From Streptomyces sp. SCSIO 30461 (lineage in GTDB: Bacteria > Actinomycetota > Actinomycetes > Streptomycetales > Streptomycetaceae), in assembly GCF_037023745.1 (NCBI RefSeq), contig NZ_CP146101.1, positions 6,340,001 through 6,404,000 on the forward strand: DNA of 64,000 nucleotides, given 5' to 3'. Positions 34,595-42,967 of this stretch are shown here, one piece after another (positions within the stretch are counted from its first letter, which is position 1; every line of letters starts with the position of its first letter). A model generated the notes under the pieces. The model was not told where the DNA came from. It did not search any database and saw only the letters and a program-made list of their open reading frames with translations. The translations under genes and the position numbers were made by a program.

Positions 34595-34674
34595 CACGCT
34601 CGGCTGCTCCTGCCTGAGAAAGCCGCATCGTCGGCTGCGGTTCGGTAACACTGGGCACTCGAATGCTTCGACAG

Positions 34675-34687
34675 TGCAAGTTTTGCA
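34675..34687. promoter_or_regulatory. Palindrome TGCAA-GTT-TTGCA
   Basis: Perfect five-base arms between the divergent DDN-like and phosphatase genes, 30 bp upstream of the latter's presumed start. Same arrangement as 8831-8843. Unknown regulator. Confidence 0.4.
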
Positions 34688-34716
34688 TAGGCTAAATATG
34701 CCGAGTCTGTGGCGCG

Positions 34717-35829
34717 GTGCCAGACTCCGCCCAGGAGCCGCTCACACCGCGGGGGCCCGCCTTGACCGAAAAGAAGCTGCAGTCGCCGCAGTACCTGCTC
34801 ATGCTCTCCGTGATGCCGTACTCGGTGATGGCGATTGTGGCCGTGATGGACGTCACCGCGGGGCCCGCGGTTGGACTCCTCCCACTGGTCGCACTCGGCC
34901 CCGCCTTCGCCGGGCTGGTCGGCGGCTGGCGGCGCACCGCGCTGATCGGCGGACTCGCCCTGATCCTCTGCCTCGGCCTCGGGCTCTACGACGGTCTGTT
35001 CGCCAGTCGCCGCGGCTACACGGCACTGGCTTCAGTGGCGGGTGTGACCGCAGCCGGGCTCCTTGCTGCGGTGATGCGGCAACGGCGAGAGGCAGAACTT
35101 GCGAGTGTCCGTTCGATCGCCGAGGTCGCCCAGCGGGTGCTGTTGCGGCCCGTGCCTCGCAGCGCCGGCCCTCTGCGCGTGGCGGTCTCCTACACTTCGG
35201 CAGTTGCCGAAGCCCAGATAGGCGGCGACCTGTACGAGGTCGTCGCCTCGCCCAGCGGTGTACGTGTGATCGTGGGCGACGTACAGGGAAAGGGCTTGGA
35301 CGCGGTCGAGACCGCAGCCCTCGTCCTGGCCGCGTTCCGGGAAGCCGCATACGACGAACCGGACCTACGACATGTCGGACTACGGCTTGAGCGGGTCGCC
35401 GACCGAGAACTCCGGGGAGAGAAGTTCGTCACGGCTGTACTCACCGAGATACGCGACGATCGAGTCGTCAGCATGCTCAACTACGGCCATCCATCACCTG
35501 TGATGATGCGTCCAGATGGCAGCGTGGGCTTCGTCGAGCCACCGCAGTACGCACTCCCTCTCGGTCTCGGGATGCACGGCTTCGCCGGGCCGGAGCCTTA
35601 CGAAGCCGATTTCGCCCCAGGAGATCAGCTGCTGCTGTACACCGACGGCGTTTCCGAGGCACGCGATGCGGCGGGACGGTTCTACCCGCTCGACGAGCGC
35701 GCCGACCTGCTCAGCGACCCGGACCCCGAGAAGGCACTACAAGCCCTTCGTTCAGATCTGGTGCAACACGTCGAAGGGCCGCTCCACGACGACGCGGCGA
35801 TGCTTCTGCTCCGCTATCACGACCCATGA
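34717..35829 (+). CDS. Membrane SpoIIE/RsbU-like PP2C serine phosphatase
   Basis: 370 residues. About four TM helices in residues 30-120 (for example 'LLMLSVMPYSVMAIVAVMDV', 'TALIGGLALILCLGLGLY') precede a PP2C-like SpoIIE domain with 'AQIGGDLYEVVASPSGVRVIVGDVQGKGLDA', 'LLLYTDGVSEARD' and 'LHDDAAMLLLRY', the metal-binding aspartates in place. Such phosphatases dephosphorylate STAS anti-anti-sigma factors; the STAS gene at 38721 is a possible partner. Start uncertain: GTG 34717 or TTG 34762. Confidence 0.85.
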   Translation: MPDSAQEPLTPRGPALTEKKLQSPQYLLMLSVMPYSVMAIVAVMDVTAGPAVGLLPLVALGPAFAGLVGGWRRTALIGGLALILCLGLGLYDGLFASRRGYTALASVAGVTAAGLLAAVMRQRREAELASVRSIAEVAQRVLLRPVPRSAGPLRVAVSYTSAVAEAQIGGDLYEVVASPSGVRVIVGDVQGKGLDAVETAALVLAAFREAAYDEPDLRHVGLRLERVADRELRGEKFVTAVLTEIRDDRVVSMLNYGHPSPVMMRPDGSVGFVEPPQYALPLGLGMHGFAGPEPYEADFAPGDQLLLYTDGVSEARDAAGRFYPLDERADLLSDPDPEKALQALRSDLVQHVEGPLHDDAAMLLLRYHDP

Positions 35830-35965
35830 AGATGACGTGTGCGCGAATGGGAGACAGGAGATCCCAGCGAGCCTCTTCAGCGTTACGTCTCCGGTGTGAG
35901 GACCGCCTTGGCGATCGACGTCATGTGGTTGGGGTGGCTGAGACCTTGCGGGAAGGCGGCCGTCC

Positions 35966-36001
35966 CGGCCGAACGGATCAGCGTGTCGGGCCGACCGGCC
36001 C
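35966..36001. promoter_or_regulatory. DevR-like box pair upstream of USP 2
   Basis: GGGCCGACCGGCCC (35988-36001) is perfect and is centred 97 bp upstream of the USP 2 start. A degenerate partner CGGCCGAACGGATC (35966-35979) lies 22 bp further up (centre to centre). The same pair exists upstream of USP 4. Confidence 0.5.
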
Positions 36002-36091
36002 TCGTCGGACAGCTCTCTGCCCGCGAGGATCGAAGAACCCAGGGGCGGCCGAAGCGGCCGTGCCCGCCCGACCCCGCACGGAGGCCATCGC

Positions 36092-36961
36092 ATGACTCGC
36101 CCTGTCACTGTAGGAGTGGACGGATCCCCGGAGAGCCTGGCCGCAGCCGACTGGGCAGCCCGTGAAGCCACGCTCCGCGGTATGCCCCTGCGCATCGTGC
36201 ACGCCTGGCTCTGGCAGCCCCTGGACGTCCCCGTCGTCCAGGACAGGGAAGTGCAGGCCCGATCCGCCAGCGCCCTGCTGCTGGAGGCCGAGACACGCGT
36301 GTCCGACCGGTATCCGGACCTGTCGGTCACGGCCGAAGTGGTGCCGAATACGCCAGTTCCCACCCTGCTTGCCGAGGCTGATCGGGCCGGCATGCTGGTC
36401 CTCGGATCACGCGGGCACGGGGCGATCGCCGGCTTCCTGCTCGGCTCGTACGGTCAGCAGGTGATCGCGAGCGCGACACGCCCGGTGGTGTCGGTCCGGG
36501 CCCGCGACGGGCAGCACGCGGCGGAAGGTGACGAGGTCGTCGTGGGCCAGCAGGGTGAAGCCGAGGACAGTGATGCCGTACTGGAGTTCGCCTTCGAAGC
36601 GGCTGCCGCACGAGGCGCGACCGTACGAGCAGTACGGGCCTGGAGCCTACCGCCCATCTTTGCCTACAGCCCGGGTTCGATGCGCCTCGCCGATGAGGCG
36701 GGAGGGCTGGAACCGTTCGAGAGGAAGACGCTGGAGCAGGCGCTCGCTCCGTGGCGGGAGAGGTTCCCCGCCGTGCCGGTGATCCCACACGTGGAAATCG
36801 GAAGCGCGGGGCAGGTGTTGCTGTCTGCTGCCGCTCGGGCCCAGTTGCTCGTGCTCGGCCGCCGGGTACGCCGCTCCCCCGTCGGCACCCGCATCGGCTC
36901 GGCGGCCCATGCCGCGCTGCATCATGCCCACTGCCCCGTCGCCGTGGTACCGCACTCCTGA
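36092..36961 (+). CDS. Tandem-domain universal stress protein (USP 2)
   Basis: 289 residues, two UspA domains. Domain 1 'MTRPVTVGVDGSPESLAAADWAAREA' with ATP motif 'LGSRGHGAIAGFLLGS'; domain 2 ends 'LVLGRRVRRSPVGTRIGSAAHAALHHAHCPVAVVPH'. It is a close twin of USP 4 (44820-45692), matching along its whole length and in its promoter. A nucleotide-binding stress protein, likely induced by the DevR-like regulators. ATG preceded by GGAGG. Monocistronic. Confidence 0.9.
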   Translation: MTRPVTVGVDGSPESLAAADWAAREATLRGMPLRIVHAWLWQPLDVPVVQDREVQARSASALLLEAETRVSDRYPDLSVTAEVVPNTPVPTLLAEADRAGMLVLGSRGHGAIAGFLLGSYGQQVIASATRPVVSVRARDGQHAAEGDEVVVGQQGEAEDSDAVLEFAFEAAAARGATVRAVRAWSLPPIFAYSPGSMRLADEAGGLEPFERKTLEQALAPWRERFPAVPVIPHVEIGSAGQVLLSAAARAQLLVLGRRVRRSPVGTRIGSAAHAALHHAHCPVAVVPHS

Positions 36962-37218
36962 GAAGACTCCGTTTTCGGATTCTGTTGGGGTTGGTGTCGG
37001 ACGGGCTCCCCGACTGGGTGATCGCGTCCAGGCCGGCGCCCGATGGCAGGGCTTCCAGGTAGGTGGCTCGGGGTGCGAACCTCCCGAGTGCGGGGAGGCC
37101 CCGTGGTCGTTGTTGGACGTGGTCGTGCCCGCGGAGTCCAATGCGCCGTCACGGCCGCGTGACCGTCTCGCGCACCAGTTCGAAAACGCGGCCGACCGGC
37201 CCGTGCGAGTCCCCTGCC
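36962..37218. other. Short gene-free stretch
   Basis: Nothing recognised between USP 2 and the IS5-type transposase relic. Confidence 0.35.
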
Positions 37219-37506
37219 ATGGTGCTGGTCACTGCGGCGGGCGTGCGGGGCCGAGACCCCGCTGCTGGAGCGTCCTGTACCTCTCGATCCGGCTGGTGGG
37301 GGCGCAGCGGCTACGCGGGCCGACTCGTCGACCGGGCCGCTGGGAAACCCGTCTCCGCCGTCGAGATCGTCAAACGCTCAGAGGACGCCATCGGGTTCGC
37401 GGTGCTGCCCCGCAGGTGGTGGTGGAGCGCACGCCGAGGCTGCCGCTGCGCTCACGCCGCCTGGTGCGCGACTACGACGAGACCCTGCCCGCCATGCACG
37501 AGACCG
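37219..37506 (+). pseudogene. IS5-family transposase relic (C-terminal part)
   Basis: One frame gives 'VLVTAAGVRGRD', 'SGYAGRLVDRAAGKPVSAVEIVKR' and 'GFAVLPRRW'; after a frameshift the continuation is 'VVERTPRLPLRSRRLVRDYD' and 'ETLPAMHET'. This is the C-terminal sequence order of IS5/IS427-type transposases with the DDE glutamate region (VVERT). Frameshifted and lacking its N-terminus, so inactive. Confidence 0.65.
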
Positions 37507-37530
37507 GCACCGGCCCCTCGTCCGACGGCC

Positions 37531-37562
37531 GATACCCCGGTTCCGAGGGGAACCGGGGTATC
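37531..37562. terminator. Terminator hairpin after DevR copy 2
   Basis: GATACCCCGGTTCC (37531-37544) and GGAACCGGGGTATC (37549-37562) form a perfect 14-bp stem with a GAGG loop, 52 bp beyond the DevR copy 2 stop. Confidence 0.8.
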
Positions 37563-37614
37563 GGTCTGTTGTGCGGGACGCGGCTCGGGACCTTCAGTTC
37601 GGGTGCGCGGAGAC

Positions 37615-38343
37615 TCAGTTCCTTGAACGGGCCTGCGCCGGGGAGGCTGGGCCTGCCTGGCCTCCCTGAGCCGCCAGCGCCTGCGTGGCGATGACGGCGG
37701 CCTGGACCCGCCGCTCCACACCCAGCTTGGCCAGCAGCCGGGAGATGTTGTTCTTGACCGTCTTCTCCGCAAGGTAAAGCTGCTTGCCGATCTCCCGGTT
37801 GGTCAGCCCCTCACCAACGAGGGCCAGGATCTCCCGCTCGCGGTCGGTCAGCGCGGGCAGCCCCTGCGGTTGTTCGTCCCGCGTGGCATCGCCTCGCAGA
37901 CGTGCCATCACACGGGCCGTGGCGCCGGGGTCCAGCATGGACTGGCCGCGGGCCACCGTCCGCACGGCATGGACGAGGTCGGTGCCGGTGATCTGTTTGA
38001 GGACATAGCCGGACGCCCCGGCCATGATGGCGTCCAGAAGCGCCTCCTCGTCGTCGAACGAGGTGAGCATCAGGCAGGCCAGATCGGGCAGCCGGGAGCG
38101 CAGCTCCCGGCATACGCTCACGCCGTCGCCGTCCGGGAGGCGCACGTCCAGTACGGCGACCTGCGGGCGCAGCGCGGGCACCCGCACGAGCGCCTGTTCG
38201 ACGGTGGCCGCTTCACCGACCACGGTCAGATCGGGCTCGGCGTCCAGCAGGTCGTGCACACCGCGACGCACCACCTCGTGGTCGTCCAGGAGGAACACCC
38301 TGACCGGGTCCCTCTCGACGGGTCCGCCACTGCTGTCCGTCAT
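37615..38343 (-). CDS. DevR/OsdR-like NarL-family response regulator (copy 2)
   Basis: 242 residues, very similar to copy 1: '[25 protein letters not shown]', acceptor Asp in '[13 protein letters not shown]', '[24 protein letters not shown]', helix-turn-helix '[34 protein letters not shown]'. ATG 38343 has GGAG upstream; the longer frame is unsupported. Two adjacent box-like palindromes lie 70-100 bp upstream, suggesting autoregulation or control by copy 1. Likely partner of the kinase at 39696-41420, although that gene is not adjacent. Confidence 0.9.
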   Translation of the reverse strand: MTDSSGGPVERDPVRVFLLDDHEVVRRGVHDLLDAEPDLTVVGEAATVEQALVRVPALRPQVAVLDVRLPDGDGVSVCRELRSRLPDLACLMLTSFDDEEALLDAIMAGASGYVLKQITGTDLVHAVRTVARGQSMLDPGATARVMARLRGDATRDEQPQGLPALTDREREILALVGEGLTNREIGKQLYLAEKTVKNNISRLLAKLGVERRVQAAVIATQALAAQGGQAGPASPAQARSRN

Positions 38344-38406
38344 CACACGCTCCGTATCGGCTCGGTTCGTCCGCCGCGGCGGACCATCTGCATGGTGTCC
38401 TCGTAC

Positions 38407-38434
38407 GGGTCGAACGGCCAGGGCCGAACGGCCC
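38407..38434. promoter_or_regulatory. DevR-like boxes upstream of DevR copy 2
   Basis: GGGCCGAACGGCCC (38421-38434) is perfect and identical to the box at 2680-2693. GGGTCGAACGGCCA (38407-38420) directly abuts it with one mismatch. Confidence 0.55.
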
Positions 38435-38720
38435 TGATCAGTCCTGCCCGGACGAAGCTCCCCTGCGCTGCCTGCGTCTGTCGCTCCGTTCGGTGCCCGA
38501 CGCATCAGGGGCGTCCCCGGCTTCGGCGCCATCGCCCGCCGTGCCAGGGGACTCCACCGGGAACCGTTCCCCGTGACGACGCCGTCACGGGCCGAGAGGG
38601 ACCAATGGTCGTGTGAGAGGGGCCTGATGGCCGGCTGGTCGCGGGCGGTCATCTGATGGACTTTCGGGGGTCGGCCGAGCCGGCGGAACGGTGCCCCTGA
38701 CGAGGAGGTCCTCCAACCTC

Positions 38721-39041
38721 ATGACTCCGCTCACTCTGACCGCGACAGCACTGGGCGACGGCACCACGGTCATCGCCTTCTCCGGCGAGCTCGACATAGC
38801 CACGGTCGGACAGATAGAGCAGGATCTGACTCACTTGGCCGTCGGCACGGTACGCGAACTTCGCCTCGATCTGTCGGGCGTCACCTTCTGCGACAGCTCC
38901 GGAGCCGACCTGTTCGTACGGATGCATCAACACTGCGCGGCGACGGGCGTGCGACTTCACCTGTGCGGTGTGCCACACCTTTGCGCGACGGTGTTTCGCG
39001 TGCTTGGCGTGGATGACGCCGTCTCCTGCTCCTTTATCTGA
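38721..39041 (+). CDS. STAS-domain anti-sigma factor antagonist
   Basis: About 106 residues with the STAS fold: 'VIAFSGELDIATVGQIEQDL' and the phosphorylatable serine loop 'LDLSGVTFCDSSGADLFVRMHQH'. Such proteins bind an anti-sigma factor and free a sigma factor when dephosphorylated. The membrane PP2C phosphatase at 34717 could act on it; no anti-sigma kinase is nearby. ATG 38721 is the conventional start, but GAGGAGG is about 12 bp away and a GTG at 38691 is possible. A one-mismatch box (GGGCCTGATGGCCG, 38620-38633) lies upstream. Confidence 0.82.
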   Translation: MTPLTLTATALGDGTTVIAFSGELDIATVGQIEQDLTHLAVGTVRELRLDLSGVTFCDSSGADLFVRMHQHCAATGVRLHLCGVPHLCATVFRVLGVDDAVSCSFI

Positions 39042-39100
39042 CGACCGTAGGCCCGGGGGCGTGCCGGCACTGACTGTCCGGGAAACCGGACGGCCGGAAA

Positions 39101-39114
39101 GGTCCGTTCGGCCC
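39101..39114. promoter_or_regulatory. DevR-like box upstream of the flavin-binding protein gene
   Basis: GGTCCGTTCGGCCC, one mismatch from GGGCCGNNCGGCCC, centred 90 bp upstream of the ATG at 39198. Confidence 0.4.
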
Positions 39115-39197
39115 TGTCGCCGCATCCGCGCCTGGGGAACGCTGGCTGTCACGGCAGCGAGCTGCTTCGGGGCACGAAGCAGAAGCAAAGGGTGGGC

Positions 39198-39662
39198 ATG
39201 ATGGACGACGAAGCCACGCGGCGGACGGGGACAAGCCACGTCACGGTGGCGCCCCGGCGTATCACCCACATCGACCGCGCCGAGGCTCTGCGCCTGCTCG
39301 GTACCGTGTCGCTCGGACGGATCGTCTTCACCGAACGGGCCCTGCCCGCTGTCCGCCCGGTCAACCACCTCATGGACGGCGAGGACATCATCGTCCAGCT
39401 GCACGAAGGCGCGGCGCTCACCTCCATCGTGGCGCCCACCGACGAGACAGGTGTCGTCGTGGCCTACGAGGCCGATGTCATCGACCCCGATACCCATCTC
39501 GGCTGGAGCGTCGTCGTGACCGGCTACGCCCACCGGGTCACGGACGACGGGGAACTCGCCCGCTACGCGGCAAGGCTCCGCCCGTGGGTGGTGTATTCCG
39601 CCATGAACGCAGCTCTGCGTATCCAGCCCGACCTGGTCACGGGCTCGAGGCTCACGGTCTGA
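39198..39662 (+). CDS. Pyridoxamine 5'-phosphate oxidase-like flavin-binding protein
   Basis: 154 residues of the split-barrel flavin-nucleotide-binding family: 'ITHIDRAEALRLLGTVSLGRIVFTERALPAVRPVNHLMDGEDIIVQLHEG', then 'GWSVVVTGYAHRVTD'. Close relatives are in the mycobacterial DosR regulon (Rv2003c-Rv3129 type), where they are thought to bind flavin or F420 and help redox balance. ATG 39198 has AAGGGTG upstream. A box-like palindrome sits 90 bp upstream, so it is a probable DevR target. Confidence 0.82.
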   Translation: MMDDEATRRTGTSHVTVAPRRITHIDRAEALRLLGTVSLGRIVFTERALPAVRPVNHLMDGEDIIVQLHEGAALTSIVAPTDETGVVVAYEADVIDPDTHLGWSVVVTGYAHRVTDDGELARYAARLRPWVVYSAMNAALRIQPDLVTGSRLTV

Positions 39663-39695
39663 GCCGTGCGCGGGCCCCGCGGGTCGCCCGTCCCC

Positions 39696-41420
39696 TCACG
39701 CCTCGTTGCCGGCGGCGAGTGGAGCCCGCCATACGAGCCGGCTGCCGCCCTCGGCCGGGGTACGAATGTCCAGGGTGCCGCCCATGCTGTCGGCGCGTTC
39801 GGCGAGGTTGCGCAGTCCGCTGCGCCTGCCTTCGGCCGGGATTCCCTTTCCGTTGTCGGTCACGGTGAGGACGACCTCGTCAGTCGTGGCCCGCAGGGAC
39901 ACTTCCACACGCGTCGCCTGCGCGTGCCGGGCAGCGTTGCTCAGCGTTTCACCAAGAGCTGCCATGACGTGGTCGGCCACCGCCGGGGGCACATCCGTGT
40001 CCAGCAGACCTTCCATGCTCAGGCGTGGCGGGAATCCCAGCGCCTCTCCCGCTTCGCCGACGGTGCGGGCGACGCGGGCGCGCAGACTCGGCCCGGTCTC
40101 GTCCTCCCGGGCCCTCAAGCCGAAGATCGTGGAACGGATGATCTTGATGGTTTCGTCCAGGTCACCGACCGCGCGCTGGACGCGCTCTGCGGCGCCCGCG
40201 TGTTCGACGAGACGCGCGGCGCTCTGCAGCGTCATGCCGGTGGCGAACAGCCGTTGGATGGCCAGGTCGTGCAGGTCGCGGGCGATACGGTCGCGGTCCT
40301 CCAACAGCGCGAGCTGTTCGGCGTCGCGTCGGCGCTCGGCCAGTTCCAGCGCCAGTGCGGCCTGTCCGGCGAAGGCCAGCAAGGGCTGCAGCTCCCCCTC
40401 GGTGAAGACGGGCTCGCCCTCGGCACGTGCCAGAAGCAGGACTCCTCGGGTGTCCTTGGCCGCAGTGCCCAGGGGTACGGCCACGGCCGGCCCCAGTCCC
40501 TCCCAGTGCCGGGATCCCGCGATGCAACGGGCATCGTCGGCCAGTCCAGCCGTGGTCACCGGCGCACCGGCCTGGTAAGCAGCGCCCGGCAGGGTGTCTT
40601 CGGCCGGCATCACCAGGCCCCGGCGCGTGTCGTCGTCGCCACCGATGGCCAGCTCGACGACCAGGTCGCCCGTACCCATGACGGGCACGGACACATCAGC
40701 GACCCGCGCACCCGTGATTTCCCGGGCACGGCGGGCGATCAGTTCCAGGACCTCGAGCCGGGGTCTGCCGGAGAGCAGGCCGTTGGTGATCTCCGCGTTC
40801 GCCTGCAGCCACCGCCGCTGTCGCTGCGAGGCCTCGTACAGCCGGGCGTTGTCGATGGCCACACCGGCGGCCACGGAGAGCGTGGCGATCACCGCCTCGT
40901 CCTCGGCGTCGAAGTCCTGGCCGCCCCGCTTGTCGGTCAGATAGAGGTTGCCGAACACCTCGTCGCGCACCCGGATCGGCACGCCGAGGAACGTACGCAT
41001 CGGCGGGTGATGGGCGGGGAAGCCGTACGACGCCGAGTGGGCGCCGAGATCGGTGAGTCGCAGTGGCTCGGGGTTGCGGATCAGCTCACCGAGCAGCCCG
41101 TGTCCGGCCGGCAGCGGCCCGATCCTGGCGATCTCCTCCTCCGTCAGTCCCACGGTGAGGAACTGGGACAGCGTCCTGCCGTCCGGGCCGATCACACCCA
41201 GGGCTGCGTACTGCGCGTCGACCAGTTGAGCGGCGGCCTCGGCGATGCGCCTCAGCACCTGGGGCAGATCGAGCTCGCGCCCCACCGAGACCACGACTTC
41301 GAGGAGGCTGTGCACCCGGTCGCGCGTGCCGCGTGCTGCGTTGATGCGCGCCTGCAACTCCTCGAGCAGCTCGTCGAGCCGCATCTGAGGCATACGTGAC
41401 AACGACTCCTCGACGCTCAC
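39696..41420 (-). CDS. DevS/DosT-like GAF sensor histidine kinase (copy 2)
   Basis: 574 residues, same architecture as copy 1: '[66 protein letters not shown]', GAF 1 with '[27 protein letters not shown]', GAF 2, HisKA_3 '[23 protein letters not shown]' and HATPase with '[25 protein letters not shown]'. GTG 41420 is chosen because GAGGGG precedes it. Convergent with the flavin-binding protein gene. It may phosphorylate either DevR-like regulator; cross-talk between the two pairs is likely given their similarity. Confidence 0.88.
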   Translation of the reverse strand: MSVEESLSRMPQMRLDELLEELQARINAARGTRDRVHSLLEVVVSVGRELDLPQVLRRIAEAAAQLVDAQYAALGVIGPDGRTLSQFLTVGLTEEEIARIGPLPAGHGLLGELIRNPEPLRLTDLGAHSASYGFPAHHPPMRTFLGVPIRVRDEVFGNLYLTDKRGGQDFDAEDEAVIATLSVAAGVAIDNARLYEASQRQRRWLQANAEITNGLLSGRPRLEVLELIARRAREITGARVADVSVPVMGTGDLVVELAIGGDDDTRRGLVMPAEDTLPGAAYQAGAPVTTAGLADDARCIAGSRHWEGLGPAVAVPLGTAAKDTRGVLLLARAEGEPVFTEGELQPLLAFAGQAALALELAERRRDAEQLALLEDRDRIARDLHDLAIQRLFATGMTLQSAARLVEHAGAAERVQRAVGDLDETIKIIRSTIFGLRAREDETGPSLRARVARTVGEAGEALGFPPRLSMEGLLDTDVPPAVADHVMAALGETLSNAARHAQATRVEVSLRATTDEVVLTVTDNGKGIPAEGRRSGLRNLAERADSMGGTLDIRTPAEGGSRLVWRAPLAAGNEA

Positions 41421-41434
41421 ACGCCCCCTCGCTT

Positions 41435-41971
41435 TCACCCGCCGGACGCGGACAGCCTATCGGTCCGTACGGGTGAAGACGGCGCCTGAGCGGAAGGCAT
41501 GGGGTGCGGTTCGGCATAAAATGCCGCGCGCATGATGTCCTCTATGTCAAGGAGTATCGACATACGGGGGTTGGTCGGTGCGCACTGGTCCTCGTAGGCG
41601 TCGAGGGCCTGCTGAGGCAGGGCAGCCATGAATGCCGTTCCGTGGCAGGCAGCGCCGCCGCCTGCCCGGCATCCAAACCGGAGGTCAGCACCACCGGCGC
41701 CCGCACCCGGTCTGGCCGCATTCCTCGACCGCCTCGGGCACGGCACGCGGGGGACCGCGACTACGGCGAGCTCGGGCGGCTGGGGCAGGGACGTCACCGA
41801 CGGGTGGCAGGGGGGCCGCTCGACGGCCTGGGCGTGCGGGTCGACGGCATGCAGCAGTCCGGCGAAGCCGGCGCGGCTGAGGCTCCTCAGGACTGCCCGC
41901 CCCGCGGAACCTGGCTTCGTACCCGCACCGACCACGGCGATGGAACGGGGACCGGGCCTCGGCCAAGTCAT
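41435..41971 (-). pseudogene. Relic of ADP-forming acyl-CoA synthetase (CoA-binding domain)
   Basis: From ATG 41971 the frame gives 'RSIAVVGAGTKPGSAGRAVLRSLSRAGFAGLLHAVDPHAQAV' and 'PCHPSVTSLPQPPELAVVAVP', the CoA-binding Rossmann domain of the bifunctional GNAT/ADP-forming acyl-CoA synthetases. After about 80 residues the similarity stops and the frame becomes low-information. The remaining domains (ligase, ATP-grasp, acetyltransferase) are gone. A truncated remnant. Confidence 0.6.
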
Positions 41972-42032
41972 GGCCGCCCCCACATCATGTCGCGGTTGTT
42001 CCCCACGGCTGACGCCCAGTAGGCATGCGTTC

Positions 42033-42061
42033 ACCGACAGGACCATCCTGGTCCTGTCGGT
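42033..42061 (+). promoter_or_regulatory. 13-bp-stem inverted repeat in front of ppk2
   Basis: ACCGACAGGACCA (42033-42045) pairs perfectly with TGGTCCTGTCGGT (42049-42061), TCC loop. It ends about 25 bp before the ppk2 start. The neighbouring gene upstream is on the other strand and points away, so this is not its terminator. An operator or 5'-UTR hairpin is more likely. Confidence 0.55.
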
Positions 42062-42085
42062 CGGTGAGTCAGGGAGGCGAGGACG

Positions 42086-42949
42086 GTGCCTGGTACGAAG
42101 CAGACGAACGACGGGCCATCACGGGGCGAGGGCGGACCCACCCGTCTGCCCAGGTCGCTGTACGAGAAGGAGCTGCTCCGGCTGCAAACCGAGCTGGTGA
42201 CGCTCCAGGAGTGGGTGCGAGCCGAAGGGAAGCGACTCGTGGTGATCTTCGAAGGTCGCGACGCGGCCGGTAAGGGAGGCGCGATCAAACGGGTCACCGA
42301 GCTTCTCAACCCACGTGTCGCGCGCATCGTCGCCCTGCCCGTGCCGACCGAACGGGAGCGGACACAGTGGTACTTCCAGCGTTACGTCGAGCAGCTCCCG
42401 GCTGCGGGTGAGATCGTGCTGCTCGACCGCAGTTGGTACAACCGTGCCGGTGTCGAGCACGTCATGGGCTTTTGCACCACGGAAGAGTACCGGCGCTTCC
42501 TCCGCCAGTGCCCCGTCTTCGAGGGGATGCTCATCGAGGACGGGATCTTGCTGCGCAAGTACTGGTTCTCGGTGAGCGACACCGAGCAGGAGCGTCGGTT
42601 CCGGCAGCGGCTGACCGATCCGACACGGCGCTGGAAGATCTCGGCGATGGATCTGGAGTCCGTCACTCACTGGGAGGCGTACTCCCGGGCCAAGGACGAG
42701 ATGTTCGTACACACCGATACCTTCGAGGCGCCCTGGTACGTCGTGGAGAGCGACGACAAGCGGGCTGCCCGCATCAACATGATCGCTCACCTGCTGTCCA
42801 CGGTGCCCTACCGAGAGATCCGGCAGCCGCATCTCCGCCTGCCGCCCCGTCCGTCGCCGAGCGGGTACGAGCGCCCACCGAAGCACCTCCAGACGCACGT
42901 ACCGGACCATGCAAACGCGCTCCTGAGCAGTTCCCGGCGCACATCCTAG
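42086..42949 (+). CDS. ppk2: Polyphosphate kinase 2 (PPK2)
   Basis: 287 residues of the PPK2 family: Walker A 'VVIFEGRDAAGKGGAIKRVTELLNP', lid and Walker B 'EIVLLDRSWYNRAGVEHVMGF', and 'YWFSVSDTEQERRFRQRLTDPTRRWK'. PPK2 enzymes transfer phosphate between polyphosphate and nucleotides, regenerating GTP/ATP from polyphosphate. This suits survival without respiration. GTG 42086 follows GGGAGG. Monocistronic, with a strong inverted repeat upstream. Confidence 0.92.
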   Translation: MPGTKQTNDGPSRGEGGPTRLPRSLYEKELLRLQTELVTLQEWVRAEGKRLVVIFEGRDAAGKGGAIKRVTELLNPRVARIVALPVPTERERTQWYFQRYVEQLPAAGEIVLLDRSWYNRAGVEHVMGFCTTEEYRRFLRQCPVFEGMLIEDGILLRKYWFSVSDTEQERRFRQRLTDPTRRWKISAMDLESVTHWEAYSRAKDEMFVHTDTFEAPWYVVESDDKRAARINMIAHLLSTVPYREIRQPHLRLPPRPSPSGYERPPKHLQTHVPDHANALLSSSRRTS

Positions 42950-42967
42950 GGTCCCGCCCAGGCCTCG

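Noticed and set aside
37219..37506. A functional IS5 transposase
   Set aside because: The N-terminus is missing and the frame is broken at the VVERT region.
38589..38603. GGGCCGAGAGGGACC as a DevR-like box
   Set aside because: Half-sites are not symmetric at the required spacing; several mismatches.
39666..41399. 577-codon + strand frame opposite kinase copy 2
   Set aside because: Antisense shadow; the minus strand encodes a full DevS-like kinase.
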